Source: Nitrosospira sp. Nsp11 (GTDB lineage: Bacteria; Pseudomonadota; Gammaproteobacteria; Burkholderiales; Nitrosomonadaceae). From it: 64,000 nt of DNA. The stretch lies in NCBI RefSeq assembly GCF_900142705.1, contig NZ_FRBV01000001.1:124001-188000 (forward strand). The letters run 5' to 3'. Under the pieces are notes generated by a model, which saw only the letters and a program-made list of their open reading frames with translations, did not search any database and was not told where the DNA came from. Shown here piece by piece: positions 37,278 to 47,148 of this stretch (position 1 is the first letter of the stretch; each line of letters begins with the position of its first letter). Position numbers and translations under genes: made by a program.

Positions 37278-38084
37278 ATGTCCATTCTTGCCTGGATCAT
37301 AGTCACCAGCCTTTTCGGCGGTATGTTAAGCGTGCTGTTCGCGGCCGCGCTGACGCTTAATACACGCGCCTCATGGGTACAAATGCTGGTCTCATATGCC
37401 ATCGGCGCGCTGCTGGGGGCAGCTTTCCTCAATGCGTTGCCAGAAGCGCTCGAGCTTTCAAAAAATCCTGGGCAAATGACCGCCACAGTGCTGTTTGGCA
37501 TCCTGTTATTCTTCATTCTTGAAAAGCTGGTATTGTGGCGCCACTGCCATGCCGCGGAATGCGAGGCCCATGATCGCCTGCCCGGCGCTGCCATCGTTGC
37601 AATACCGAGCCGTGATCAGCATGATCATGGTCGTAGCGGTATGATGATCATGCTAGGCGATACGTTTCACAATTTTGTCGACGGCATACTCATTGCTGCG
37701 GCATTCATGGCCGATGTGCAATTGGGCATTGTTACATCCATTGCAATAATCGCCCATGAAATCCCACAGGAAGCTGGTGATTTTCTGATCCTGCTCAATT
37801 CGGGCTATACTCGCCGGCAAGCACTTCTCTTTAATCTTTTTTCCAGCGCCGCCACTTTGCTCGGGGGCTTGTCGACCTATTTCATGTTGCAAGACATGAA
37901 CCACTTCATCCCCTCCCTGCTGGGGCTGGCCGCGGCCAGCATGATTTATGTGGCGATGTCGGATTTGATTCCCGGTCTGCATAAGCGCCCGGAAATCGGC
38001 GCGACTGTTCAGCAGGTGGCGCTCATCACGCTGGGCATCAGCTCCATTTGGCTGGCTGGCAGTCTCTTCACTCATCCCGCATAA
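37278..38084 (+). CDS. ZIP family divalent metal transporter
   Basis: A 268-residue ZIP-type permease with about eight hydrophobic helices. The metal-binding helices show HNFVDG (helix IV) and HEIPQE (helix V), which are the ZIP signature. A cytoplasmic loop at about 92-120 is rich in His and Asp (RHCHAAE, DQHDHG), as usual for the family. Zinc, iron or other divalent ions are possible substrates. It sits alone between pgeF and rimO; the ATG at 37278 follows a 143-bp gap. Confidence 0.9.
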   Translation: MSILAWIIVTSLFGGMLSVLFAAALTLNTRASWVQMLVSYAIGALLGAAFLNALPEALELSKNPGQMTATVLFGILLFFILEKLVLWRHCHAAECEAHDRLPGAAIVAIPSRDQHDHGRSGMMIMLGDTFHNFVDGILIAAAFMADVQLGIVTSIAIIAHEIPQEAGDFLILLNSGYTRRQALLFNLFSSAATLLGGLSTYFMLQDMNHFIPSLLGLAAASMIYVAMSDLIPGLHKRPEIGATVQQVALITLGISSIWLAGSLFTHPA

Positions 38085-38194
38085 TTTTTAAATATTCGAA
38101 AAGTCTTGACGCCGGCCCTCTGGTCTGAACATAACCCCTCCGGCTTTTTATTCTCATTCGTCTCGAATTTCATTTATTCCCAGAAATTTCTCAT

Positions 38195-39532
38195 ATGACA
38201 GCTCTCAAGCAACTTCCCCCAAAAATCGGCTTTGTCTCGCTTGGTTGTCCCAAGGCGCTGGTGGACTCCGAGCAAATTCTTACTCAACTGCGTGCCGAGG
38301 GTTATGAAACCTCCTCTACGTACGAGGATGCCGATCTGGTGGTCGTCAACACCTGCGGCTTCATCGACAGTGCAGTAGAAGAATCTCTGGATGCCATCGG
38401 GGAGGCATTGGCGGAAAATGGCAAAGTTATCGTCACCGGCTGCCTCGGCGCTAAAGGCGGCGGTGATGTGGTAAAACAAGCCCATCCGCAAGTGCTTGCG
38501 GTTACCGGCCCCCATGCTCTGCCGGAAGTTATGGCGGCGGTACATATGCACTTGCCGCAACCGCACGACCCTTATACCAGCCTGATTCCTCCACAGGGAA
38601 TAAAGCTCACACCCAGGCACTATGCGTACGTCAAGATTTCCGAAGGTTGCAATCATCGTTGCACCTTCTGCATCATTCCTTCCATGCGCGGCGACCTGGT
38701 CAGCCGTCCCATCAACCAGGTGATGCAGGAAGCGGAGAATCTGGTCAATGCAGGCGTAAAGGAATTACTGATAATTTCACAAGATACCAGCGCTTATGGC
38801 GTGGATATAAAATACCGCACCGGCTTCTGGCAAGGCAGGCCACTGAAGACCCGCATGACCGAACTGGTTCGCGCGCTGGGCGAATTTGGCGTTTGGGTAC
38901 GGTTGCATTACGTGTATCCCTACCCGCACGTCGATGAAGTGATCCCTCTAATGGCCGAGGGGAGAATCCTTCCCTACCTCGACGTACCGTTTCAGCATGC
39001 CAGCCCGCGCATTCTAAAGGCCATGAAACGCCCTGCGAGTTCTGAAAACAACCTGGAGCGTATCAGGCAGTGGCGTGAGGTGTGCCCCGATATCACGCTG
39101 CGCAGTACCTTCATCGTCGGCTTTCCCGGTGAGACTGAAGAGGAATTCGAACAGCTTCTGGAGTTTCTCGAAGAAGCGCAACTGGATCGCGTCGGCTGCT
39201 TTGCCTACTCTCCGGTGGAGGGCGCTGTGGCGAACGCGCTACCCGGCCATGTTCCGGAAGAGATAAAAGAAGAACGGCGCGCCCGCTTCATGGCGGCACA
39301 GGAAAAAATCAGCATCGCGCGCCTCGCCCGGAAAATCGGAAGACATATGACTGTGCTGGTGGACGAGGTACAGAAAAATAAGGCCGTCGCCCGCAGCACT
39401 GCCGATGCACCAGAAATTGACGGTGTGGTTTACATCAATAACGCGAAAAATATGAAACCCGGTGAGTTTGTGGAGGTTGAGATTACCGGCTCTAATGAGC
39501 ATGATCTACGGGCGAAGGCAGTAAATACATAG
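38195..39532 (+). CDS. rimO: Ribosomal protein uS12 methylthiotransferase
   Basis: A 445-residue radical-SAM methylthiotransferase that modifies Asp88/89 of ribosomal protein S12. The N-terminal UPF0004 domain has the Cys of [12 protein letters not shown], of NTCGFI and of TGCLGAK for the auxiliary cluster; the radical SAM motif is CNHRCTFC; and a C-terminal TRAM domain begins near VLVDEVQKN. The start of the protein and its [10 protein letters not shown] context separate it from MiaB. Length matches RimO (about 440). Confidence 0.96.
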   Translation: MTALKQLPPKIGFVSLGCPKALVDSEQILTQLRAEGYETSSTYEDADLVVVNTCGFIDSAVEESLDAIGEALAENGKVIVTGCLGAKGGGDVVKQAHPQVLAVTGPHALPEVMAAVHMHLPQPHDPYTSLIPPQGIKLTPRHYAYVKISEGCNHRCTFCIIPSMRGDLVSRPINQVMQEAENLVNAGVKELLIISQDTSAYGVDIKYRTGFWQGRPLKTRMTELVRALGEFGVWVRLHYVYPYPHVDEVIPLMAEGRILPYLDVPFQHASPRILKAMKRPASSENNLERIRQWREVCPDITLRSTFIVGFPGETEEEFEQLLEFLEEAQLDRVGCFAYSPVEGAVANALPGHVPEEIKEERRARFMAAQEKISIARLARKIGRHMTVLVDEVQKNKAVARSTADAPEIDGVVYINNAKNMKPGEFVEVEITGSNEHDLRAKAVNT

Positions 39533-39759
39533 TCCCGAATCCAGCGATTGACCGCTCGTTTCACCTTATTTTTCAATCCAGCGCTAAATTCCAAGAGGAT
39601 TTTTCGTACCCCTTTTTACCTCGTGAGCTTCACCTTCTTGGTGAGTTCGCCATGAGGCGGATTCAGGTTTAATCGGTTTTTTTGCATACTAAGAAAACCT
39701 GGGCAAAACTCGGCCACCGTCGGCCGGGTTCGAATCTCATACGTTACCGGAGATGAATT

Positions 39760-40239
39760 TTGAAAAGTACACTTGCCATTGCGCTGATCTTTATCGCCTC
39801 TACTGCAGCAGCAAATGAGGTTGATACGCGTCGAATCCTTCCGCTTACCGAGCATCAACGGGACCACGTGCTCACTGAAATGCGCGCCCTGCTATCGGGA
39901 ACGCAGAATATCCTGGATGCGCTTTCTAAAGAGGACATGACTGCGGTGGCGCGGGAGGCACGCTCGCTTGGTATCGGTATGGCACATAAAGGCGAGGATC
40001 ATCTCAAGGCTGTATTGCCTAAGGAATTCATACAGATGGGCATGTCGGTCCACAAAGCCTTCGACCAGATAGCTACTGACGCAGAGTCTATGAAAGATAC
40101 CCAACATACCGTACGGCAACTGAGTAAAGCGATGCAAACGTGCAATGCGTGCCACGCCGGTTATCAGATTCGCTTGAAGGAACATTCGACTGGACGGGAA
40201 ACTCAATCCTCCCATCATCAGCACCAGCACCAGCATTAA
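39760..40239 (+). CDS. Periplasmic class II-like (cytochrome c'-type) cytochrome c with His-rich tail
   Basis: A 159-residue exported monohaem cytochrome. A signal peptide (1-18, cleaved after AAA) is followed by a helical bundle and a C-terminal haem motif CNACH at 128-132, the arrangement of cytochrome c'/c556 proteins. The last ten residues alternate His and Gln (6 His), an unusual natural tail that could bind metal. The start is a TTG at 39760 with CGGAG about seven bases upstream; an ATG at 39753 is out of frame. Possible roles in an ammonia oxidiser include NO binding or electron transfer (inference). Confidence 0.8.
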   Translation: MKSTLAIALIFIASTAAANEVDTRRILPLTEHQRDHVLTEMRALLSGTQNILDALSKEDMTAVAREARSLGIGMAHKGEDHLKAVLPKEFIQMGMSVHKAFDQIATDAESMKDTQHTVRQLSKAMQTCNACHAGYQIRLKEHSTGRETQSSHHQHQHQH

Positions 40240-40968
40240 CGACGACTGATTTCGTCGCTGGTTCGCCAAAGGGGTTTGGAGCTGTTGCTTATCCTACTTC
40301 CAAAGCGAGACTTGATACGAAAAACAATATTCCCGCTATGCTATCCGCTTCAAGGCAGTGATGAGACAAAAAAATAATCAGAGTCAGAGCATGGTCTCAT
40401 TACTGAAACATACTCCAAACCCTGATTATGCGATTGTTATTATTATTGAATTATTATTATTGTTGTTAACTGCCCCTTCTCACTTCTTTACTGCTGTGCT
40501 GCCAAGAAAATCCAGTTAGATGGACTGGCCTCGTCAGAGCCCGACCAACCTTCGCATTGCCCACCGACTTGATGTCTCGCTCTATCTAAGCATTTTTTAT
40601 GCCAGGTGTTATAGGTATAATAAAACAGAGGCTTATACACACAATCTGAACAGTGTGAATATTAGTGTAAGAATTTTCGGCATCTATCGCGTTGGAACCG
40701 TATCATGGTAATGTGGCTGGAATTGCCATTCCCGAAAAGAGCGCGGAACGATTGCCCGTGATCTTTTCGTCGTGACGACACTGGCGGATGAGCTGAAAAT
40801 TTTAGTATTTATTGGCACCCACTCGCACGGTTCAGATAACGGATTCATGCAAACGAACGACTAAACGAACGATTCGCTTTGCTTTTACAAAGGGCTAGAA
40901 TAGAAAACAATAAGCAGGGCTGCGGAAGCTCGATATCCTATCATTAGCATTGTCCAAGGACAGTCACC
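40240..40968. other. 729-bp intergenic region with AT-rich triplet runs; no firm gene
   Basis: The stretch contains a low-complexity ATT/TTG-rich segment (40429-40471) and otherwise unremarkable sequence. A 42-codon frame at 40391-40519 would encode a short hydrophobic peptide, but its ribosome site is poor. A longer frame at 40520-40711 shows no resemblance to a protein family. The promoter of the Mla-like operon should lie near the 3' end; no clear hexamers stand out. Confidence 0.4.
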
Positions 40969-42105
40969 ATGCCGGAGAATGAGGGCAGCAATTCGTCGAT
41001 AGTATTGCGCCGCGTAACCGGCGACGACGGCGCGCCGCGTTTGACGATCACGGGGAGCTGCACTCTGGCGGCCCTTGGAAAACGGCTTCAGCCGCTATCC
41101 GCCGAACTTAATAATGAAGCAGCCAATCCGGAACTGCGCTGGGACCTCACCGGAGTCCGGCAAATGGATGATGCAGGTGCGGTGCTGCTATGGCGAGCCT
41201 GGGGCAACCAACGCCCTCGGCATTTGCGGCTGCGACGTGAGCATGAAAGACTTTTCGATCGGCTGGAAAAAATACCCGCTCCGCCCGCGCCTGTGCCGCG
41301 CGATTTGCTGTGGCCCATTACAGTCCCGGGAAACGCAGTTTTTCTACTGTGGGAGCATTTGACCTGCCTCATCATTCTATCTGGCCAATTATTGCTGGAC
41401 TCGATTTACCTCGCCGGCCATCCTGCACAGATCCCCTGGCGCGAAATATCCGCGAACCTGTATCGCACTGGCGCGCAGGCGCTGGGTATCACCGCGCTGG
41501 TAGGATTTCTCATCGGTATCGTGCTGAGTTATCTTTCTTCCAAACAATTGCAGATGTTCGGCGCGGACATATTCATCATCAATATTCTCGGCATCAGCAT
41601 CGTTCGCGAGCTCGGCCCGGTGCTGGCCGCAATACTGGTCGCAGGACGCTCCGGTTCATCCATGACCGCACAACTGGGCGTCATGCGGGTTACCGAGGAG
41701 CTTGATGCGCTGACAGTGATGGGTATACCTCACAGTCTGCGCCTGGTGCTGCCCAAAGTCATGGCGCTGGGTATCGCAATGCCGCTCGTAGTGTTATGGA
41801 CAAGCGCTATCGCCTTGATAGGGGGCATGGTAGCCGCCGAGATTCAGTTAGGGCTTGGCTATCAGTTTTTTTTAAGCAAGCTTCCTGATGTGGTACCCCT
41901 TGCCAATTTGTGGTTGGGGTTGGGCAAAGGCGTTGTGTGCGGCATGGCGATCGCGCTAATCTCCTGTCATTTCGGCCTGAGAATCAAATCCAATACGGAA
42001 AGCCTGGGTGAAGGGACGACGAATTCAGTCGTCACGTCGATTACCGTTGTTATTATCATCGATGCGATTTTTGCTGTCGTTTTTTCCAATGTTGGAATAC
42101 GGTAA
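40969..42105 (+). CDS. MlaE-type ABC permease fused to an N-terminal STAS domain
   Basis: A 378-residue protein with a STAS-like domain (about 1-110, including WDLTGVRQMDDAGAVLLWR) joined to an MlaE permease (about 120-375, GFLIGIVLSYLSSKQ, INILGISIVRELGPVLAAILVAGRSGSSMTAQLG). MlaE is the inner-membrane permease of MCE systems moving phospholipids or other hydrophobic molecules between membranes; MlaB is normally the separate STAS partner, here covalently attached. AAGGA eight bases before the ATG supports the start. First gene of a four-gene operon. Confidence 0.92.
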   Translation: MPENEGSNSSIVLRRVTGDDGAPRLTITGSCTLAALGKRLQPLSAELNNEAANPELRWDLTGVRQMDDAGAVLLWRAWGNQRPRHLRLRREHERLFDRLEKIPAPPAPVPRDLLWPITVPGNAVFLLWEHLTCLIILSGQLLLDSIYLAGHPAQIPWREISANLYRTGAQALGITALVGFLIGIVLSYLSSKQLQMFGADIFIINILGISIVRELGPVLAAILVAGRSGSSMTAQLGVMRVTEELDALTVMGIPHSLRLVLPKVMALGIAMPLVVLWTSAIALIGGMVAAEIQLGLGYQFFLSKLPDVVPLANLWLGLGKGVVCGMAIALISCHFGLRIKSNTESLGEGTTNSVVTSITVVIIIDAIFAVVFSNVGIR

Positions 42106-42116
42106 GGCGATAATTA

Positions 42117-42899
42117 ATGACGAATGGAAACTACGTTATCGCGGTTGAAGGACTGTATACCCGCTTCGGCAGGCATGTAGTGCATGAAAATATTAATCTG
42201 TGCGTACGCCGTGGCGAGGTCCTCACGCTGGTTGGCGGTTCCGGCAGCGGCAAGACCGCTTTGATACGACAGATGCTGGGCCTGGAAACACCCGCACAAG
42301 GTACGGTCAGGATCTTTGGCGAGCCCGTACATGGCCGACAGCACAAACAGCTGCAATACATGCGCAACCGATGCGGGGTATTATTTCAAAAAGGCGCCTT
42401 ATTCAGTGCATTATCGGTATATGACAATATTGCATTGCCCATGCGCGAGTTGCGGACACTTGACGAGGGCATGATCCGTAACCTGGTTATGCTCAAACTT
42501 AAAATGGTGGAAATCGACACAAAACATGCGATCAGAATGCCTGCCGAGCTTTCCGGCGGCATGATCAAACGCATCGCACTGGCACGGGCCATGGCACTGG
42601 ATCCCGAATTGCTGTTTCTGGACGAGCCCACTGCGGGGCTTGACCCTGAGCTGAGCGACGGCTTCGTCAAGCTGATCCAGACGTTGCGCACTGAATTGAC
42701 GCTGACCATCGTCATGGCAACGCATGATGTGGAAACGCTGGTTGCACTTTCCGACCGCGTGGCGGCACTCGATGAACAGCGCATGGTGGCCCTTGGAACG
42801 CTCCGGGAAGTGGTCAATACGAGGCACCCATTTATTGCAAAATTTTTCTGCGGCGAGCGTGGCAAGAAGATACTGGAAAATAATCGCTATAATTTATAG
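42117..42899 (+). CDS. MlaF-type ABC transporter ATPase
   Basis: A 260-residue ABC ATPase partnering the MlaE-like permease. Walker A is GGSGSGKTA, the signature is LSGGMIKRIALARA (the Met-Ile-Lys variant typical of MlaF-like ATPases), Walker B LLFLDEPTAGLDPE, and the H-loop ATHDVE. It starts 11 bp after the permease stop with AAGG upstream and is followed 9 bp later by the MCE gene. Confidence 0.94.
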   Translation: MTNGNYVIAVEGLYTRFGRHVVHENINLCVRRGEVLTLVGGSGSGKTALIRQMLGLETPAQGTVRIFGEPVHGRQHKQLQYMRNRCGVLFQKGALFSALSVYDNIALPMRELRTLDEGMIRNLVMLKLKMVEIDTKHAIRMPAELSGGMIKRIALARAMALDPELLFLDEPTAGLDPELSDGFVKLIQTLRTELTLTIVMATHDVETLVALSDRVAALDEQRMVALGTLREVVNTRHPFIAKFFCGERGKKILENNRYNL

Positions 42900-42908
42900 G
42901 GGATCATT

Positions 42909-43814
42909 ATGGAAAACCGTGCCCATGCCCTTGCGGCGGGTTTATTCGTAATTTTTCTGAGTGCAGCCATGGCTGGCGTGGCAATGTGGTTAAGTGGCGA
43001 CAGACTAACGCGTGATAAATACTTGCTGGTGTCGGCATTCCCCATTACTGGACTTAACCCCCAGGCAACGGTGCGTTACCGTGGGCTAACTGTCGGTAAA
43101 GTGGAAAACATCCGCCTGGACCCGAAAGATTCCCACACCATTCTTATCCAAATTTCAGTGGACAAGGATCTCCCGTTGACCAAAAGCGCATACGCGCAGC
43201 TTGGCTATCAGGGACTGACAGGCCTTGCGTTTGTGCAATTGAATGACGAAGGCGGCGAATCTGAGAGGCTGAAAACCGATTCGGAAAATCTGGCACAGAT
43301 TCCCTTTCGCCCCTCCGAGCTGGATAGCATAACCACTTCCGCACAGCGACTGCTCAGCACTGCCAACGGACTGGTGGAACGGCTGAATCTGGTTTTTGAC
43401 GATCAGAACCGGTCACGGTTTACACGCATAATGGAAAATACAGAGGGAGCCACTGGCCAGATGCGCCGCCTCATCACTCAACTGGAACCCGGGATCAAGA
43501 AATTGCCGGGGTTGGCTAACGATGCAAGTTCCGTACTGAATCGTACTGACCAGCTTGTAATCGGGCTCAACCAGATTACAACCAAATTGAATCAGCAGGG
43601 GGGGGCTATCGATAACTTTTCTCAAACTGCCGCAGAGCTTTCCGGCACCATGCACAAACTGAACGGAGTAGCTGAAGGGCTTACACGCAACTCCCGTAAT
43701 GTGGATCGCATTCTTTTGCAACTGGAAGAGCAACCCGGGAGTCTTTTGTTTGGCAGATCACCGCCGCCTCCCGGCCCGGGAGAAGATGGCTTCGTATCCC
43801 CTGGGAGTCATTAA
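42909..43814 (+). CDS. MCE-domain substrate-binding protein (MlaD-like)
   Basis: A 301-residue protein with an N-terminal membrane anchor (about 8-30), one MCE domain (about 38-120; TGLNPQATVRYRGLTVGKVENIRLD, YQGLTGLAFVQLN), then a long helical region (about 130-280) rich in polar residues. It is longer than E. coli MlaD (183), closer to the MCE proteins with extended helical C-termini. It binds the lipid substrate and docks on the MlaE/MlaF core. GGGGAT upstream of the ATG is a good ribosome site. Confidence 0.92.
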   Translation: MENRAHALAAGLFVIFLSAAMAGVAMWLSGDRLTRDKYLLVSAFPITGLNPQATVRYRGLTVGKVENIRLDPKDSHTILIQISVDKDLPLTKSAYAQLGYQGLTGLAFVQLNDEGGESERLKTDSENLAQIPFRPSELDSITTSAQRLLSTANGLVERLNLVFDDQNRSRFTRIMENTEGATGQMRRLITQLEPGIKKLPGLANDASSVLNRTDQLVIGLNQITTKLNQQGGAIDNFSQTAAELSGTMHKLNGVAEGLTRNSRNVDRILLQLEEQPGSLLFGRSPPPPGPGEDGFVSPGSH

Positions 43815-43815
43815 A

Positions 43816-44514
43816 ATGAAAATATTTGTGGTTTTTGCAATGGTAGCGCTTGCCGGATGCGTCACGCCGCGGGTGCAAACATCCACGGCGGTATATGATT
43901 TCGGCTTACAGCGGTTTGCGACTTCCGCCAAGGCCGAAGCACCTGGCAATGCGCGGCTACAGGCCAGCCTGCTGATGGCGGAAGCGACAGCACCAGCGTG
44001 GCTGGATAGCACCGCGATCCATTATCGGCTCGCCTATTACGATCTTGCGCAGACTTATACCTACGCCAGCAACCGCTGGGCTTCCCCGCCGGCAACATTG
44101 CTCACCCAGTGGATCAGGAGTCGAATTGCCGGGATCAGTGATGGCGGAGTGATGAGCGCTGCGGATAGCGTGCAAACAGATTATATTTTGCGTCTGGAAC
44201 TTGAAGAGTTTATTCAGGTATTCGATACCGCCGACCAAAGCCGGGCGGTAGTAAAATTGCGCGCCAGCCTCATCAATCGTGATACGCGTTCGCTGGTGGC
44301 CCAGCGTAGTTTCCATATCGAGCAGGCGGCACATGCGCCCAATGCTGCAGGCGCAGTGCGGGCGTTAGCAGAAGCAAGCGATAAGCTCATCGGAGACCTG
44401 CTTGGCTGGCTTGTCGAGGAACTGCGAGAGGAAAATAATATCGTTACGCCCAGAAGATTGGATCGCCCAGCAAAAGCGTCAGGCGTCGGACAGATTGAAG
44501 CGCCAGATCTTTGA
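43816..44514 (+). CDS. ABC-type transport auxiliary lipoprotein (PqiC/YmbA-like)
   Basis: A 232-residue lipoprotein with lipobox VALAGC (Cys15) and the conserved YRLAYYDLAQTYTYASNRWASPP segment of the auxiliary lipoproteins found with MCE transporters. These proteins sit in the outer membrane and form the far end of the transport path. The ATG at 43816 is one base after the MCE gene's stop with GGGAG eight to nine bases upstream, so the two are coupled. The frame runs further upstream in the MCE gene, but that part is not coding. No mlaC-type periplasmic carrier is present, which fits a PqiC-type arrangement. Confidence 0.87.
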   Translation: MKIFVVFAMVALAGCVTPRVQTSTAVYDFGLQRFATSAKAEAPGNARLQASLLMAEATAPAWLDSTAIHYRLAYYDLAQTYTYASNRWASPPATLLTQWIRSRIAGISDGGVMSAADSVQTDYILRLELEEFIQVFDTADQSRAVVKLRASLINRDTRSLVAQRSFHIEQAAHAPNAAGAVRALAEASDKLIGDLLGWLVEELREENNIVTPRRLDRPAKASGVGQIEAPDL

Positions 44515-44545
44515 AAACAATTTCGGTAATTTTCTGCAAGCTGAA

Positions 44546-45232
44546 TTATTTCAGCGGTCCAAACACTCGCTGGATTAATTTACTGCCCTGACCCATCGGG
44601 TCGCTGCGGATTGCGCGCTCCTCCTCCGCCATCATCAGATAGAGTCCGTCCAGCGTTTTTTGTGTAACGTAGTTTTCAATATTCGCGTCCTTTTCCCCAA
44701 TCAAACCCAATTTCGCGCCCTTTCCCGCAAATTCATTGTATTTCTTTATCAGGCCCACCTGATCGGTTGCATTTTTTACGATCGGCAAAAATTTTTGAGA
44801 CAATGCCTCTGAAGTCGTTTTACGAAAATATTGTGTTGCCGCGTCGTCGCCGCTAGCCAATATGGTGCCGGCATCTTCCACGGACATTTTTTGCACCGCA
44901 TCCATCAGTAGCGGCTTAGCTTCGGCTGCCGCTGTTTCCGCTGCATGATTCATTGTCACGATCAACCCATCTGCATATTTGCTCATGCCCAGAGTACGCA
45001 TGATGCCCTCCACTTTCTGCAGCGAGCCGGGTAGCGGAATTTTAACCTTGGGGTTATTGAGAAATCCATCCGTTACCCCGAGCTTGTCCACCGCTGCATC
45101 CGCGCCTTGAGTGAGTGCTTGCTTCAGCGCATCCGTCGTATCCTGGCCCGAAACGGGACCGCTTCCCGTAGCCGTAGCGCAGGCAGGGAGAAAAACGCAT
45201 AACCAGATAATAAATACAGTGATGGTACGCAT
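44546..45232 (-). CDS. DUF4197 family exported protein
   Basis: A 228-residue protein of the DUF4197 family, function unknown. It begins with a hydrophobic signal (TVFIIWLCVFLPAC); Cys18 might be lipidated, although Pro at -2 is unusual for a lipobox. The mature part is helical, with LKQALTQGADAAVDKLG near the N-terminus, VKIPLPGSLQKVEGIMRTLGM, and TLDGLYLMMAEEERAIRSDP near the C-terminus, all typical of the family. It is convergent with the Mla-like operon and downstream of lipA. Confidence 0.85.
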   Translation of the reverse strand: MRTITVFIIWLCVFLPACATATGSGPVSGQDTTDALKQALTQGADAAVDKLGVTDGFLNNPKVKIPLPGSLQKVEGIMRTLGMSKYADGLIVTMNHAAETAAAEAKPLLMDAVQKMSVEDAGTILASGDDAATQYFRKTTSEALSQKFLPIVKNATDQVGLIKKYNEFAGKGAKLGLIGEKDANIENYVTQKTLDGLYLMMAEEERAIRSDPMGQGSKLIQRVFGPLK

Positions 45233-45316
45233 TCGGGCAACTCCTGTTGGGTGTGCGCTACTTGCTGGCCGTAAAATATCCTAGTCGTTTAGAAAAAAGT
45301 ACCGTGGGATTAGCAG

Positions 45317-46261
45317 TTATCGGATACCAGCCTCATGCGCCTGCTGATCGGCATGGTAGCTGGAACGAACCATGGGGCCGCACGCCGCATTGCTGAATCC
45401 CATTTCCGTCGCGGCGCGTTCCAGCTCTTTGAATCCTTCTGGTGGTACGTAGCGTAATACAGGTAAATGCCCGGTGCTCGGTTGCAGATATTGGCCAATG
45501 GTGAGCATCTCGACATCGTGTTCGCGTAAATCGCGCATAACCTCAAGAATCTCATCGTCGGTTTCTCCCAGGCCCAGCATCAAGCCGGATTTGGTCGGAA
45601 TATCCGGAAATTTCACCTTGAAGTCTTTCAGCAATTTGAGCGAATGTGCGTAATTGGCGCCCGGGCGGCACTGCCGGTAAAGCCGCGGAACAGTTTCCAG
45701 ATTATGGTTCAACACGTCTGGAGGACAGGCAAACAATTTTTCTAAGGCGACTTCCAGCCGCCCGCGGAAGTCCGGCACAAGAATTTCTATTTTTGTCTGC
45801 GGCGAATGGGCTCTGACCTCACGTATGCAATCTGCAAAATGCTGAGCGCCGCCATCACGCAAATCATCCCGATCAACGCTGGTGATGACGACGTATTTCA
45901 GCTTCATGGCGGCGATGGATTGCGCAAGGTGCAGGGGCTCCTGCGCATCCGGCGCTAGCGGCTTACCATGTGCCACATCACAGAACGGGCAACGGCGGGT
46001 GCAGAGGTCGCCTAGAATCATGAATGTCGCGGTGCCTTTACCGAAGCACTCGCCGATATTGGGGCAGGAAGCTTCTTCGCATACGGTATGCAGCTTCTGT
46101 TCCCGAAGAATACGTTTAACCTCGTAGAACTCCTGACTATTGGATGAGCGTACCCGTATCCATGAGGGTTTACGCAGCACCTCGTCGGCGGATTGCAGCA
46201 AAATTTTGACGGGATTTCGCGCGGTCTTGGCCGCACCTTTCTGGCGAGTTTCAGTTGTCAT
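45317..46261 (-). CDS. lipA: Lipoyl synthase
   Basis: A 314-residue radical-SAM enzyme inserting two sulfurs into octanoyl-carrier domains to make lipoyl groups. The auxiliary cluster Cys set is visible in [12 protein letters not shown], the radical SAM motif is CTRRCPFC, and the C-terminal RSSYHA with its essential Ser is present. Length is typical (about 320). It is downstream of lipB (207 bp gap), which makes the octanoyl substrate, in a dacC-dat-ybeD-lipB-lipA array. Confidence 0.97.
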   Translation of the reverse strand: MTTETRQKGAAKTARNPVKILLQSADEVLRKPSWIRVRSSNSQEFYEVKRILREQKLHTVCEEASCPNIGECFGKGTATFMILGDLCTRRCPFCDVAHGKPLAPDAQEPLHLAQSIAAMKLKYVVITSVDRDDLRDGGAQHFADCIREVRAHSPQTKIEILVPDFRGRLEVALEKLFACPPDVLNHNLETVPRLYRQCRPGANYAHSLKLLKDFKVKFPDIPTKSGLMLGLGETDDEILEVMRDLREHDVEMLTIGQYLQPSTGHLPVLRYVPPEGFKELERAATEMGFSNAACGPMVRSSYHADQQAHEAGIR

Positions 46262-46468
46262 GGATAAAACGAATTATTCCTCTTGTTGGGTACACAGTTA
46301 GGGTACATAAAAAGCGCACATGTGGCGGATATTCATTGCAAGTTTCCCGTATGCGTTCCGCCCCCCGATTCTGGCGCTATAAATTACTTCTTGAATGTAA
46401 TCAAACGCTGCACGAACATTTTCCGCATTTATTGCCGCGTCGGCTTGTTCCTGAAATGTCAGGATCCT

Positions 46469-47110
46469 CTATCCCGGAAGTCTGGCCTGTAATTTTTCGG
46501 CGAGCTTCCTGCACAGCGTTTCCAATCCATCGGTTACGCCAAGGTCTCTGGTTTGGGTTACCTGTAATCCGGAATAGCCACAAGGATTGATCGCTGCAAA
46601 TGGCGCCAGGTTCATGTCAACGTTGAGAGACAGTCCATGATAGCAACAACCGTTTTTTATTTTTAGCCCCAACGCTGCGATTTTCGCCCCATCCACATAT
46701 ACGCCCGGCGCATCCGTGCGACCCACTGCGCTTATGCGATAGTCCCATAGCAAGTCTACTACTGCACTTTCGATTTTCCTGACCAACTCGCGCACGCCGA
46801 GTTTGAGGCGGCGCATATCCAGCAGCAGGTAGGCGACAATTTGACCAGGACCGTGGTAAGTGATCTGGCCGCCGCGATCTGTCCGAATGACGAGAATACC
46901 GTCGTTATGCAGCAGGTGCTCCGGCTTACCTGCCACACCCTGAGTGTAAACTGGCGGATGTTGCAGCAACCAGATTTCGTCCGGCGTATTTGTCGTACGA
47001 GAACCGGTAAAATCCTTCATCGCTTGCCAGGTGGAAAGATAGTCCGTCAGGCCGGCATATCGGATTTTAATGTTTGAACTTACCGGTTCAAGACATGGGG
47101 GGTGCATCAT
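46469..47110 (-). CDS. lipB: Octanoyl-[acyl-carrier-protein]-protein octanoyltransferase
   Basis: A 213-residue LipB that moves octanoyl from ACP to lipoyl-domain lysines. It has RGGQITYHGPGQIVAY, the Lys of GAKIAALGLKI and the catalytic Cys in NPCGYSGLQVTQ. The frame is open back to a GTG at 47182 inside ybeD; I prefer the ATG pair at 47110/47107 because it matches the family length, although no good Shine-Dalgarno is seen. It lies between ybeD and lipA. Confidence 0.93.
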   Translation of the reverse strand: MMHPPCLEPVSSNIKIRYAGLTDYLSTWQAMKDFTGSRTTNTPDEIWLLQHPPVYTQGVAGKPEHLLHNDGILVIRTDRGGQITYHGPGQIVAYLLLDMRRLKLGVRELVRKIESAVVDLLWDYRISAVGRTDAPGVYVDGAKIAALGLKIKNGCCYHGLSLNVDMNLAPFAAINPCGYSGLQVTQTRDLGVTDGLETLCRKLAEKLQARLPG

Positions 47111-47148
47111 CGAAAAAGTATTAGGGATTTCCAGAACTCGCGGCCTCG

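Noticed and set aside
40429..40471. ATT/TTG triplet run as a phase-variable microsatellite
   Set aside because: The repeat is imperfect and not placed in a convincing gene or promoter spacer.
44540..44555. Hairpin GCTGAA/TTCAGC at the end of the Mla-like operon as a terminator
   Set aside because: No U-tract, and it overlaps the stop codon of the convergent DUF4197 gene.
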